Of a DNA stretch of 13,178 nucleotides, positions 1 to 6,590 are shown in pieces (the first letter of the stretch is position 1; the number at the start of each line of letters is the position of its first letter). Position numbers and translations under genes: made by a program. Origin of the DNA: a bacterium (lineage in GTDB: Bacteria > Verrucomicrobiota > Verrucomicrobiia > Limisphaerales > J093); NCBI GenBank assembly GCA_021784265.1, contig JAJXTA010000021.1, positions 1-13,178 of the forward strand, read 5' to 3'. Under the pieces are notes generated by a model. The model did not search any database, was not told the DNA's origin, and was given only the letters and a program-made list of their open reading frames with translations.

Positions 1-821
1 AGGGCTTCGGTCATGCGGGCCGCCTGCCAGGTGGCGGCCACGTCGTGGGTGCGGAGCAGGGCCACCCCGCAGCCGACCCCCCAGGCGGCACACGCCAATG
101 ACGCCGGAAGACGGGACTCGACTTCGGCGCCGAGCAATTTGCCGACGAATGACTTACGCGAAACTCCGAGCAATAACGGTCGCTCAAACCTAGTAAACCA
201 TTCCAGGTGCCGGAGCAAATCCAAATTGTGTTCGAGGGCTTTGCCGAAGCCAATGCCCACGTCCAGGATGACGTGGTCGGGCTCGACGCCGGCTTGGGCG
301 AGCCGGGCGAGCCGATCGGTAAAGAACGCCCCGACCTCCCGGCGGACATCGTCGTAGTGCGGGCGCTGTGGCATGGTGGGTGGGCTGCCCTGGGCGTGCA
401 TACAAACGTAGCCCGCCCCGGCTGCGGCCACGAGGCGCCACATCAGATCGTCCTCGCGGTTGGCGGCGACGTCGTTGACCAGGCTGGCGCCGGCGGCGAG
501 CGCGGCGCGGGCCACCGCTGGTTTTCGGGTGTCAATCGAGAGCGGCACCTGGACTTCTCCGGCCAGGGCCTCGATCACCGGCAAGACCCGCCGCAACTCT
601 TCGGCCTCCGGCACCGGCACCGCTCCCGGGCGGGTCGATTCCCCGCCCACGTCAATGATCTCGGCCCCTTCCCGCACCAGTTGCCGGGCATGGCTCACGG
701 CGGCTTCGGCCTCCAGATAGCGGCCCCCATCGGCGAACGAGTCCGGGGTCACGTTCACGATCCCCATGATCACCGTCGGGCGCGGGAAGACGAACTGACA
801 GCGGCCAGCTTTGAGAATCAT
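1..821 (-). CDS. folP: Dihydropteroate synthase, C-terminus cut by window edge
   Basis: Cytoplasmic folate-pathway enzyme that condenses 6-hydroxymethyl-7,8-dihydropterin diphosphate with p-aminobenzoate to give 7,8-dihydropteroate; it is the sulfonamide target. The minus strand reads 273 codons from an ATG at 821-819 without a stop. Family signatures appear in order: IMGIVNVTPDSFADGGR (about residues 18-34), IIDVGGESTRPGA (pterin site), SIDTRKPAVARAAL, the NDV pocket, DVGIGFGK, GVSRKSF and a C-terminal RTHDV. The visible part ends ..ARMTEA, where the family normally ends (270-285 residues), so only a few residues are missing. It starts 53 nt after the ATP-grasp gene's stop on the same strand, so the two probably share a transcript. 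No clear Shine-Dalgarno precedes the ATG; the start was chosen because the family's short N-terminal strand (AGRCQFVFPRP) begins right after it. The identification is firm; the exact start is less so. Confidence 0.95.
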   Translation of the reverse strand, partial: MILKAGRCQFVFPRPTVIMGIVNVTPDSFADGGRYLEAEAAVSHARQLVREGAEIIDVGGESTRPGAVPVPEAEELRRVLPVIEALAGEVQVPLSIDTRKPAVARAALAAGASLVNDVAANREDDLMWRLVAAAGAGYVCMHAQGSPPTMPQRPHYDDVRREVGAFFTDRLARLAQAGVEPDHVILDVGIGFGKALEHNLDLLRHLEWFTRFERPLLLGVSRKSFVGKLLGAEVESRLPASLACAAWGVGCGVALLRTHDVAATWQAARMTEA

Positions 822-874
822 GGCCAGGGCAAGACGGCGGGCGGACCGGCTGGGGTTCGGCGGCGGCGGGGGCC

Positions 875-1798
875 TTAGCCCGTCGGCGCGATCAGCCCCT
901 GCGCCGAGTGCACCAGCCGCTCCGCAATCGCGGCCACGAGCGCGTCCGGCACACCCATGCGGGGATTGGCCGACTGCGCCAGCATGTGGCATTGGTCGTT
1001 CACGTAGTCGATGAGGACCCACTCGCCGGCGTCCGTCAAGGCCACTTCGCTGGAAAAGAACTGCATCCCCGTCAGGGCCGCCAAACCCGCGGCCAAATCC
1101 CGGAGGGGACCCAGTTTCCAGCGCTCTTCTTCCGCCGCCGAAACCAGGCGGTAGTGGTCGGTATAACAATTCCACCAGCAACACCACACCCGGCCGAAGA
1201 CGTAATAGACCCGAAAATAGCCCGGGTCGGTGTCCAAGAGCGTGGGCGTCACGCGCCGTTGCAGGAGGTAGTGGGTATCGGGCCAAGCCGCGGCGGAGCG
1301 GGCCAGGTCGCCTTCGTTGGTGGCGTCGAGGATCACGCCCTTGCGGCCGTAGCCCAGGGCAGGTTTGATGACAAAGGGCGAACCCAACAGCTCCCGCTCG
1401 GCGGCGGTCAACGTCAAGGCGGCGGCGCGGCTGGGCTCGACAATGAGGGTGGGCGGCGTCGTGAAGCCCTGGGCGACCAGGCGGGGGTGCAAGCGCGCCT
1501 TGTCGAAGGCGGCCAACGCCACGTCGGGCGGATCGATCACGCGGCTGCCCAGCTCGTGGGCGCGGCGGACCAGCCGGTGGTAGGGATCGGTCGGCTCATG
1601 GTGTTCGCTGTGCATATTCAGCAACACCCGGGCGCGCACCTCTCCCCGCTCGAGCCGCTCGCGGAACGGCGTGACCCACAACGGCTCGACGAGGAAGAAG
1701 TTCAGCCGGCGCTCCGCGCAATGCTGTTGGACGCGGTGAATGAAGAAATCATCCGCGTCCAGCTTGTGGGTCATGACCAGCTCGTAGGTGCGCGCCAC
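875..1798 (-). CDS. ATP-grasp family protein, substrate unknown
   Basis: A 307-residue cytoplasmic protein with a RimK/glutathione-synthetase-like ATP-grasp fold, the kind of enzyme that joins a carboxylate to an amine or thiol through an acyl-phosphate. Visible signatures: a nucleotide-binding strand and glycine loop PFVIKPALGYGRKGV (141-155), the hinge strand YLLQRRVTP (177-185), a core strand with an odd Trp/Cys cluster (RVWCCWWNC, 203-211), a metal-ligand Glu in SSEVAL (249-254) and the C-terminal metal loop VLIDYVNDQC (261-270). The first 110 residues form the N-terminal domain (MARTYELVMTHKLDADDFF…). The start is GTG at 1798; an in-frame ATG at 1774 (MTHKLDADD) is a real alternative, because a candidate promoter would place the transcript start almost on the GTG. 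The gene is divergent from the isomerase and directly upstream of folP. The fold is confident. The substrate cannot be read from the sequence, and homologues are often annotated only as hypothetical or ATP-grasp. Confidence 0.85.
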   Translation of the reverse strand: MARTYELVMTHKLDADDFFIHRVQQHCAERRLNFFLVEPLWVTPFRERLERGEVRARVLLNMHSEHHEPTDPYHRLVRRAHELGSRVIDPPDVALAAFDKARLHPRLVAQGFTTPPTLIVEPSRAAALTLTAAERELLGSPFVIKPALGYGRKGVILDATNEGDLARSAAAWPDTHYLLQRRVTPTLLDTDPGYFRVYYVFGRVWCCWWNCYTDHYRLVSAAEEERWKLGPLRDLAAGLAALTGMQFFSSEVALTDAGEWVLIDYVNDQCHMLAQSANPRMGVPDALVAAIAERLVHSAQGLIAPTG

Positions 1799-1805
1799 GG
1801 GGCGG

Positions 1806-1835
1806 AGTATCCGGCGGGGTGTCCCGCGGTGTCAA
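1806..1835 (-). promoter_or_regulatory. Candidate promoter for the ATP-grasp/folP genes
   Basis: On the minus strand a perfect -35 hexamer TTGACA (1835-1830) is followed after 18 bp by GATACT (1811-1806), which matches four of six -10 bases. The predicted start is near 1799, at or just before the GTG at 1798. Transcription would therefore be leaderless from the GTG, or would have a short leader of about 25 nt if the ATG at 1774 is used. This is a pattern match only. Confidence 0.4.
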
Positions 1836-1959
1836 TCGGGTGTCCGGGTCGCCGGTTGGGCGGCCGGCTGAGGGGATCGGCGTGGCGAAGCGCCGTTGGG
1901 GTTGGATTTTGCGTTGCGCCCCGGGCGTCGGCGCGTTTAGCTGTGGCCTCCATTTAATC

Positions 1960-3591
1960 ATGAAACCATCCGCGCTCCTCAAACCCAAACAAGTGTATCT
2001 GGTGGCCAATGGCGACCTGCGGCTCTCCGCCAATCAGAAGTGCTGGCCGGAGCAGGCGAAGATGGAGGCGGCGCTGACGTCCGCCTTACGGGCCGAAGGG
2101 TGGCGCGTGGTGCGGGCCCATCCCTATGACCGGGAGAAGCAGCACGGTTTTATCGACTCGCAAAAGATGGGCCTGGCGGTCTTCCGGACGCTCGACCCCG
2201 CCGCGCCGCTCATCGTGGCCGAGTCGGTCTGGCAGTACAGCCAGCACGTCTTGCCCGGCTTGTTCACGCACCGCGGGCCGGTGCTCACCGTGGCCAACTG
2301 GAGCGGCACGTGGCCGGGGTTGGTGGGCATGCTCAACCTCAACGGGTCGCTGACCAAGATGGGGGTGCGCTACAGCTCGCTCTGGAGCGAGCGGTTCACC
2401 GATCGGTTCTTTAAGGAGGGGTTGCGCCAATGGCTGGCCGAGGGAACGATTGCCCACGACCAGAGCCACGTGCAGGACCTGGCCCGGCTCAAGCTCCCGC
2501 TGGCCGACGAGCGCCTGGGCCGGACCGAAGGCCGCCGGCTCAAGACGCAAAAGGCCCTGCTCGGGGTCTTCGACGAAGGGTGCATGGGGATGCATAACGC
2601 CATCATCCCCGATGAACTCCTCAACCCCACCGGCGTCTTCAAGGAGCGGTTGAGTCAGTCCGCCCTTTACGCCGCCCTCCAGCAGGTGCCCGAGGCCGAG
2701 GCCGAGGGGGTGCTGGCGTGGTTGGAAGGGCGCGGGGTGCGGTTCCACTTCGGTGCCAACGAGGAAACCGACCTCACCCGGCGGCAGGTGTTGGAACAGT
2801 GCAAGATGTATATCGCCGCGGTGCGGTTGGCGGCGGAGTTCGGCTGCGCGGCCATCGGGATCCAGTACCAACAGGGCCTCAAAGACCTGGCCCCGGCCAG
2901 CGACCTCGTCGAGGGGATGCTCAATAACGTGGACCGCCCACCCGTGCGCTGCGCCCACACGGGGCGCGTGCTCTTTGCCGGCGAGGCGGTGCCTCACTTC
3001 AACGAAGTGGACGAGTGCGCCGGCCTTGATGGCCTGGTCACCTACCAGCTCTGGCGGACGTTGGGGTGGGCGCCGGAGAACACCCTGCACGACGTGCGCT
3101 GGGGCCAGCACTATCGGGGCGACGGCCTTGATGACTACGTCTGGGTGTTCCTGATTTCTGGCGCGGCGCCGCCGGCCCACTTTGTCGGCGGCTGGCGCGG
3201 GGCCAGCAGCGAACGTCAGCCGCCGATGTACTTCCGGCTTGGGGGCGGCACCGTCAAGGGCATCTCGAAACCCGGCCACATCGTCTGGAGCCGGGTCTTC
3301 GTGATGGAGGGCAAGCTCCACTGCGACCTGGGAGTGGCGCGGGTGGTCGAGCTGCCGCCGGCGGAGACCGAGCGCCGCTGGCGCGAGACCACGCCGCAGT
3401 GGCCGATCATGCACACGGTGCTCAACGGGATCAGCCGGGACCAGATGATGGCCCGGCATAAGTCTAACCACATCCAGGTGGTCTATGCGCCCAGCGAGGC
3501 GCAGGCCCATCGGGGCTGTCGGATCAAGGCGGCGTGCCTGGCGGAGTTGGGCCTGGAGGTCCACCTGTGCGGTCAGGTGGACCTGGGCTGA
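1960..3591 (+). CDS. L-fucose isomerase-like protein
   Basis: A 543-residue cytoplasmic protein that I place in the L-fucose/L-arabinose isomerase superfamily, metal-dependent aldose-ketose isomerases. The N-terminal half (MKPSALLKPKQVYLVANGD…) forms the Rossmann-like domains with a substrate-facing stretch VANWSGTWPGLVGMLNLNGS (111-130). The middle carries GVFDEGCMGMHNAIIPDELL (202-221). The C-terminal catalytic domain has candidate acidic metal ligands in HFNEVDECAGLDG (346-358), a Gly-rich strand YFRLGGGTVKGIS (424-436) and a conserved-looking HKSNHIQVVY (500-509) that may supply the catalytic histidine. E. coli FucI is about 590 residues, so this is a somewhat shorter variant. The ATG at 1960 was chosen over an in-frame GTG at 1819 because residues coded before it are low-complexity and Arg/Gly-rich. 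No Shine-Dalgarno is visible. The downstream class II aldolase and ROK kinase support a fucose or related deoxy-sugar route; arabinose or another sugar remains possible. Confidence 0.82.
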   Translation: MKPSALLKPKQVYLVANGDLRLSANQKCWPEQAKMEAALTSALRAEGWRVVRAHPYDREKQHGFIDSQKMGLAVFRTLDPAAPLIVAESVWQYSQHVLPGLFTHRGPVLTVANWSGTWPGLVGMLNLNGSLTKMGVRYSSLWSERFTDRFFKEGLRQWLAEGTIAHDQSHVQDLARLKLPLADERLGRTEGRRLKTQKALLGVFDEGCMGMHNAIIPDELLNPTGVFKERLSQSALYAALQQVPEAEAEGVLAWLEGRGVRFHFGANEETDLTRRQVLEQCKMYIAAVRLAAEFGCAAIGIQYQQGLKDLAPASDLVEGMLNNVDRPPVRCAHTGRVLFAGEAVPHFNEVDECAGLDGLVTYQLWRTLGWAPENTLHDVRWGQHYRGDGLDDYVWVFLISGAAPPAHFVGGWRGASSERQPPMYFRLGGGTVKGISKPGHIVWSRVFVMEGKLHCDLGVARVVELPPAETERRWRETTPQWPIMHTVLNGISRDQMMARHKSNHIQVVYAPSEAQAHRGCRIKAACLAELGLEVHLCGQVDLG

Positions 3592-3637
3592 ACCGGGGCC
3601 CAGACGGCGCCGGCGCGAGGGTCGGTTGGGTGGGACC

Positions 3638-3885
3638 CGGCGCTTCGAGCACGCGATAGAACCGTGCCGGCACGGCCGACCCCGGGTCGGTGACCGCGGC
3701 GGTCAGCCCGTTCCCGTGGCTGACCCGAAAGTGACGACGGGAACAGCATCACCCAGCGCGGGCACGAAGCGATTGATGAAACGGACCGCCAGCGTGCCAT
3801 CCAGGGTGGCGGCACGCCCGCTGCTGACGGCGAGTTGGTCGAACTGAACGCCGGGGGTGCCACCCCCAACTTCGAGCATTTTCCC
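3638..3885 (-). pseudogene. Fossil C-terminus of a secreted/surface repeat protein
   Basis: Two minus-strand reading frames each preserve part of a recognisable protein tail. Frame one, about 3885 down to a stop at 3705-3703, gives MLEVGGGTPGVQFDQLAVSS, then ATLDGTLAVRFINRFVPALG, then DAVPVVTFGSATGTG. This matches the 'QYDQLxVTGxATLxGTLxVxLINGFxPALGDxFxVLTxGSxTGTF' pattern that ends autotransporter-like and PEP-CTERM-type beta-strand repeat proteins. Frame two, about 3730-3638, gives GLTAAVTDPGSAVPARFYRVLE, resembling the TDP…RFYRV extreme C-terminus of many verrucomicrobial secreted proteins; it has lost its stop. The two pieces overlap in different frames around 3703-3730, so at least one frameshift plus an internal deletion must have occurred. 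There is no start codon context or upstream remainder. The patterns are from family memory, not a database search. Confidence 0.6.
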
Positions 3886-3933
3886 TTCTTTGCGCCTTGC
3901 GTTGGGCCGCCCGGGCGCTTGAATCGGGGCGCC

Positions 3934-4686
3934 ATGAATGAACCCATTGCGGCGCTCCTGGAGCTGTCGCATCAGATCGGGCGGGAAGACCGCCAGTTGG
4001 CCCTGTTGGGGGAGGGTAACACCTCGACCCGGCTGAGCGGGCGCCAATTCGCGGTCAAGGCCAGCGGCAGTTGCCTCGCCACCCTGAGCGAAGCGGAGGT
4101 GACCGTGTGCGACCTGGACAAGGTGCTGGCGTTGCTCGACCGCAAAGCCGTCCCCGATGCCCGCATCGACGCGGCGTTGCTGGAAGCCCGCGTGGACGCC
4201 GCGGCCAAGAAGCCCAGCGTCGAGGCCATGTTCCATGCCTGGTTGCTCACGTTGGAAGGCGTGCACTTCGTGGGGCATTGCCACCCCGTGACCGCCAACC
4301 AGGTCCTGTGTTCACCGCGGGCCCGGGATTTCGCCGAGCGACGCATGTTCCCTGACGAGGTGGTCTGCTGTGGGCCGGCCTCGGTTTATGTGCCCTACGC
4401 GGACCCGGGCCTGCTCCTGGCGCGGGAAATCCGCGAGCGCACCGCCGCGTTCGTGAAGGAGGCGGGCCAGGTGCCGCGCCTGATCGTGTTGCAGAACCAC
4501 GGGCTCGTCGCCCTGGGCGCCACCCCCACCGCGGTGCTGGCGGCCTTGCTCATGGCCAGCAAAGCCGCCGCCATCTTCGCCGGCGCGGCCGCAATCGGCG
4601 GCCCCAACTTCCTCCTCCCCCAGCAAGTCCAGCGCATCGCGGGCCGGCCGGACGAAGCCCACCGCCAGCGAGAACTGCGGATCTGA
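3934..4686 (+). CDS. Class II aldolase (fuculose-1-phosphate aldolase-like)
   Basis: A 250-residue cytoplasmic Zn-dependent aldolase of the class II aldolase/adducin family, related to FucA and RhaD, which cleave a ketose-1-phosphate to DHAP and L-lactaldehyde. The active site is complete: phosphate-binding GEGNTS (26-31) and KASGS (42-46), the catalytic Glu in PSVEAMFH (E97, corresponding to the SSEWRFH segment of E. coli FucA), zinc ligands H115 and H117 in GHCHPVT, and the third ligand H189 in LQNHGLV. It is about 35 residues longer than E. coli FucA. The start is the ATG at 3934. An in-frame ATG at 3835 would add 33 residues, but that segment lies on the decayed minus-strand gene and is unlike the family. 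The gene is 16 nt upstream of the ROK kinase and so probably co-transcribed with it. Rhamnulose- or ribulose-phosphate substrates cannot be excluded. Confidence 0.87.
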   Translation: MNEPIAALLELSHQIGREDRQLALLGEGNTSTRLSGRQFAVKASGSCLATLSEAEVTVCDLDKVLALLDRKAVPDARIDAALLEARVDAAAKKPSVEAMFHAWLLTLEGVHFVGHCHPVTANQVLCSPRARDFAERRMFPDEVVCCGPASVYVPYADPGLLLAREIRERTAAFVKEAGQVPRLIVLQNHGLVALGATPTAVLAALLMASKAAAIFAGAAAIGGPNFLLPQQVQRIAGRPDEAHRQRELRI

Positions 4687-4702
4687 GCCGGGCCGCTCGA
4701 CC

Positions 4703-5623
4703 ATGACTCCACTCTTGGTTGGCATCGAGATCGGGGGCACGAAACTGCAGGTCGTCACGGGTGAACCCTCCGGCGCGATTACCGCGCGCTTCCGGTTTGC
4801 CGTGGATCGCGCGCAAGGCGCCGCGGGCATCCGGCAGCACATCCAAACCACTCTGGCTCAGGTGCAACAACGGCACCGCCTGGCCGGCCTCGGGGTGGGG
4901 TTCGGCGGGCCGATTGATTGGGCTACGGGCCGGATCTGCTGTTCGCACCACGTTGAAGGCTGGTCCGACTTTCCGCTCGGCGAGTGGCTCCACTCGTTGA
5001 CGCAGGCCCCCGTCCGCGTGGATAACGACGCCAATGTCGCCGCCCTGGGCGAGGCCCGCGCCGGCGCCGGGGCCGGCCGCGATCCGGTCTTCTACATTAC
5101 GCTCGGTAGCGGCGTTGGGGGCGGCCTGGTTAACCGCGGGACCATTTATCACGGGGCGGTACCCGGCGAGGCCGAGATCGGCCATGTCCGGCTGGATCGA
5201 GTTGGCGCCACGATCGAGTCCCGCTGCGCCGGGTGGGCGGTGGACCGGCGGGTGCGGGAGGTAATCGTCGGCGAGCCGGCTGGCTTGCTAGCGCGCCTGG
5301 CCACGGGCCAGGAGGGAGCCGAGGCGCGCCACCTCGGCCCGGCCCTCGAGCAAGGAGACGCCGCGGCCCAGCGGATTCTGCGCGAGACGTGCGAGGATTT
5401 GGCCTTCGGCCTATCACACGTGGTGCATTTGTTTCACCCGGAGGTAGTGGTAATCGGCGGAGGGTTATCGCTGCTGGGCGAACCGTTGCGGGCGGGAGTG
5501 GCCGCGACGTTGCCGCAGTTTTTGATGACGGCCTTTGCCCCCGGGCCGTCGGTGGCGTTGGCGGCCTTAGGGGAGGATGCCGTGCCGGTGGGGGCTCTTG
5601 CCCTGGCGGCCCGCCCCGACTGA
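4703..5623 (+). CDS. ROK-family sugar kinase
   Basis: A 306-residue cytoplasmic ATP-dependent kinase of the ROK family. Visible motifs: N-terminal phosphate loop GIEIGGTK (7-14), GVGFGGPID (64-72), catalytic Asp in VDNDANVAALGE (D109), second phosphate loop YITLGSGVGGG (131-141), sugar-contacting GEAEIGH (155-161) and adenosine motif VVVIGGG (248-254). The usual ROK zinc site CxCGxxGC after EIGH is absent; this protein has GATIESRCAGWAVDRRV with a single cysteine (C175). No helix-turn-helix precedes the kinase domain, so it is an enzyme rather than a NagC/XylR-type repressor. ROK kinases normally phosphorylate glucose, fructose, N-acetylmannosamine or allose. Position right after the aldolase (16 nt) suggests it phosphorylates the ketose made by the isomerase. 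That role is inference, and a general hexokinase is the main alternative. Confidence 0.88.
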   Translation: MTPLLVGIEIGGTKLQVVTGEPSGAITARFRFAVDRAQGAAGIRQHIQTTLAQVQQRHRLAGLGVGFGGPIDWATGRICCSHHVEGWSDFPLGEWLHSLTQAPVRVDNDANVAALGEARAGAGAGRDPVFYITLGSGVGGGLVNRGTIYHGAVPGEAEIGHVRLDRVGATIESRCAGWAVDRRVREVIVGEPAGLLARLATGQEGAEARHLGPALEQGDAAAQRILRETCEDLAFGLSHVVHLFHPEVVVIGGGLSLLGEPLRAGVAATLPQFLMTAFAPGPSVALAALGEDAVPVGALALAARPD

Positions 5624-5675
5624 GGCCCGCCCCCGCTTCCGAGCACACGCCGCAGGTGGCCTCGACCTCGGCCTG

Positions 5676-6293
5676 TTACTCGTAACGGAACGACAGCAGC
5701 GGCCGGTTCCCCTCGGGTTGGACAAGCCGATACATTCCCGCGCGGGTCAGCGGCGCGGGGAGCTCGAAGCAGTCCAGGTGCAGATGCTTCCGCCCAGCGG
5801 TGATGGCCAGCCCGCTGACGGGCGTGAGCCGCCTTGGGGTGCCCCCGTCCGGCGCCAGCACGAGGCCACGGGACAGGATCGAGTTGGTGGAACGGTATCC
5901 CACCCAGAGCACCACCGTGTCGCTCTCCCGCGGCGCTCCGTCCATCGTGACGACCTCCACCAGTCGGCCAACTCCGAGCCGGCTGGCGAGCGACTGAAGC
6001 CGGTTCTGGAATCGGTAACGCCCCAGGGACACCGGCCGCACATCGTGTTGCAGGCGGTAGTAGCGGTGAAGGTATCTGACCGCTTGCGTGAGTTCATTGG
6101 TTTCCAGCGTCCCACGAGTGAGCCGCAGACAGAGGGGCGTGAAACCAGCCTCGGCAGCCCCGCGCTTCAGGTCCACGGTGCCGGGTGCCGGCCGGCGCAA
6201 CGAAAGGCTCAGTGCGAGCAGCGCCACCAGCGCCACCGCGACCCCCAGGATCGTGGAGCGAGCGCGCCACAGAACTAAACGGTTGAGTCGCAC
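5676..6293 (-). CDS. Hypothetical membrane-anchored protein
   Basis: A 205-residue protein that I do not recognise. It starts at GTG 6293; an in-frame TAG lies a few codons upstream and no ATG is available between. A GGAGG lies 19 nt before the GTG, too far to be a normal ribosome site. The N-terminus MRLNRLVLWRARST followed by the hydrophobic run ILGVAVALVALLALSLSL (about 15-32) is a typical positively charged signal anchor, so the rest should be periplasmic. The body is rich in beta-type strands, with EVVTMDGAP, SDTVVLWVGYRSTN and a C-terminal GMYRLVQPEGNRPLLSFRYE that reads like an immunoglobulin-like or transglutaminase-type extracellular fold. No catalytic motif is evident. It is convergent with the ROK gene (52 bp gap) and 297 bp downstream of hsp20 on the same strand, with a strong hairpin between, so probably a separate transcript. 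Confidence 0.68.
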   Translation of the reverse strand: MRLNRLVLWRARSTILGVAVALVALLALSLSLRRPAPGTVDLKRGAAEAGFTPLCLRLTRGTLETNELTQAVRYLHRYYRLQHDVRPVSLGRYRFQNRLQSLASRLGVGRLVEVVTMDGAPRESDTVVLWVGYRSTNSILSRGLVLAPDGGTPRRLTPVSGLAITAGRKHLHLDCFELPAPLTRAGMYRLVQPEGNRPLLSFRYE

Positions 6294-6540
6294 GGTCTGA
6301 CAGTTTCCGGCACCTCCAGGAAACTACTTCGGTCACGATACCCGTTCAACGTTAACCCACCCGACAGGCCAACCCGCCGCTCCGCAGGGAGGGACTGGAA
6401 CTCGGCCCTCAGGCTCGCTCATACCCAGACTGACTCGATCTGTGGCTGGGCGAGCCGAATCCTCGGGCTGGTCGTACCCGGCGCCGTGCGCGGGATGCCG
6501 CCGGAGGCACCCTGACCGTTGGGCCGGCGATCAGCCTCCC
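6294..6540. other. Intergenic stretch, nothing recognised
   Basis: Between the membrane-anchored protein's start and the hsp20 hairpin I find no ORF with protein-like composition, no tRNA-like cloverleaf and no clear -35/-10 pair. The promoter of the membrane-anchored gene presumably lies here, near the AT-richer patch at 6330-6360, but no match is good enough to call. Confidence 0.4.
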
Positions 6541-6576
6541 GGCGAGGAGGAGGGCGTAACGCCCCGCCTCCCCGCC
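6541..6576 (-). terminator. Strong GC hairpin after hsp20, no U-tract
   Basis: On the minus strand, 14 nt after the hsp20 stop, 6576-6541 reads a GGCGGGGAGGCGGGGCG arm, a TTA loop and a CGCCCTCCTCCTCGCC arm. It forms a stem of about 15 bp with one mismatch, one bulge and one G-U pair. The DNA that follows (GGGAGGCTGATCG…) has no T run, so it would be a non-canonical terminator, a transcript-end stabiliser or a Rho-related site. The fold was done by eye. Confidence 0.45.
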
Positions 6577-6590
6577 GTGAAGCCTTGCAC

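Noticed and set aside
1819..1959. N-terminal extension of the isomerase from an in-frame GTG at 1819
   Set aside because: The 47 added residues are Arg/Gly-rich with no family resemblance, and they overlap the candidate promoter of the divergent ATP-grasp gene.
2086..3564. Long minus-strand open frame antisense to the isomerase
   Set aside because: It is rich in His/Pro/Arg/Gly with no motif; it is a GC-driven shadow of a clear gene.
3835..3933. N-terminal extension of the aldolase from an in-frame ATG at 3835
   Set aside because: The segment is antisense to the surface-protein fossil and unlike the start of class II aldolases; the ATG at 3934 fits the family.
5622..5663. GAGGCC…GGCCTC inverted repeat between the convergent ROK and membrane-protein genes
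   Set aside because: Only 6 bp arms with a loop of about 30 nt and no T run; expected by chance at this GC content.
6361..6540. Possible tRNA or small RNA in the gap after hsp20
   Set aside because: No cloverleaf arms, GTTC-like T-loop with matching stem, or CCA end could be found.
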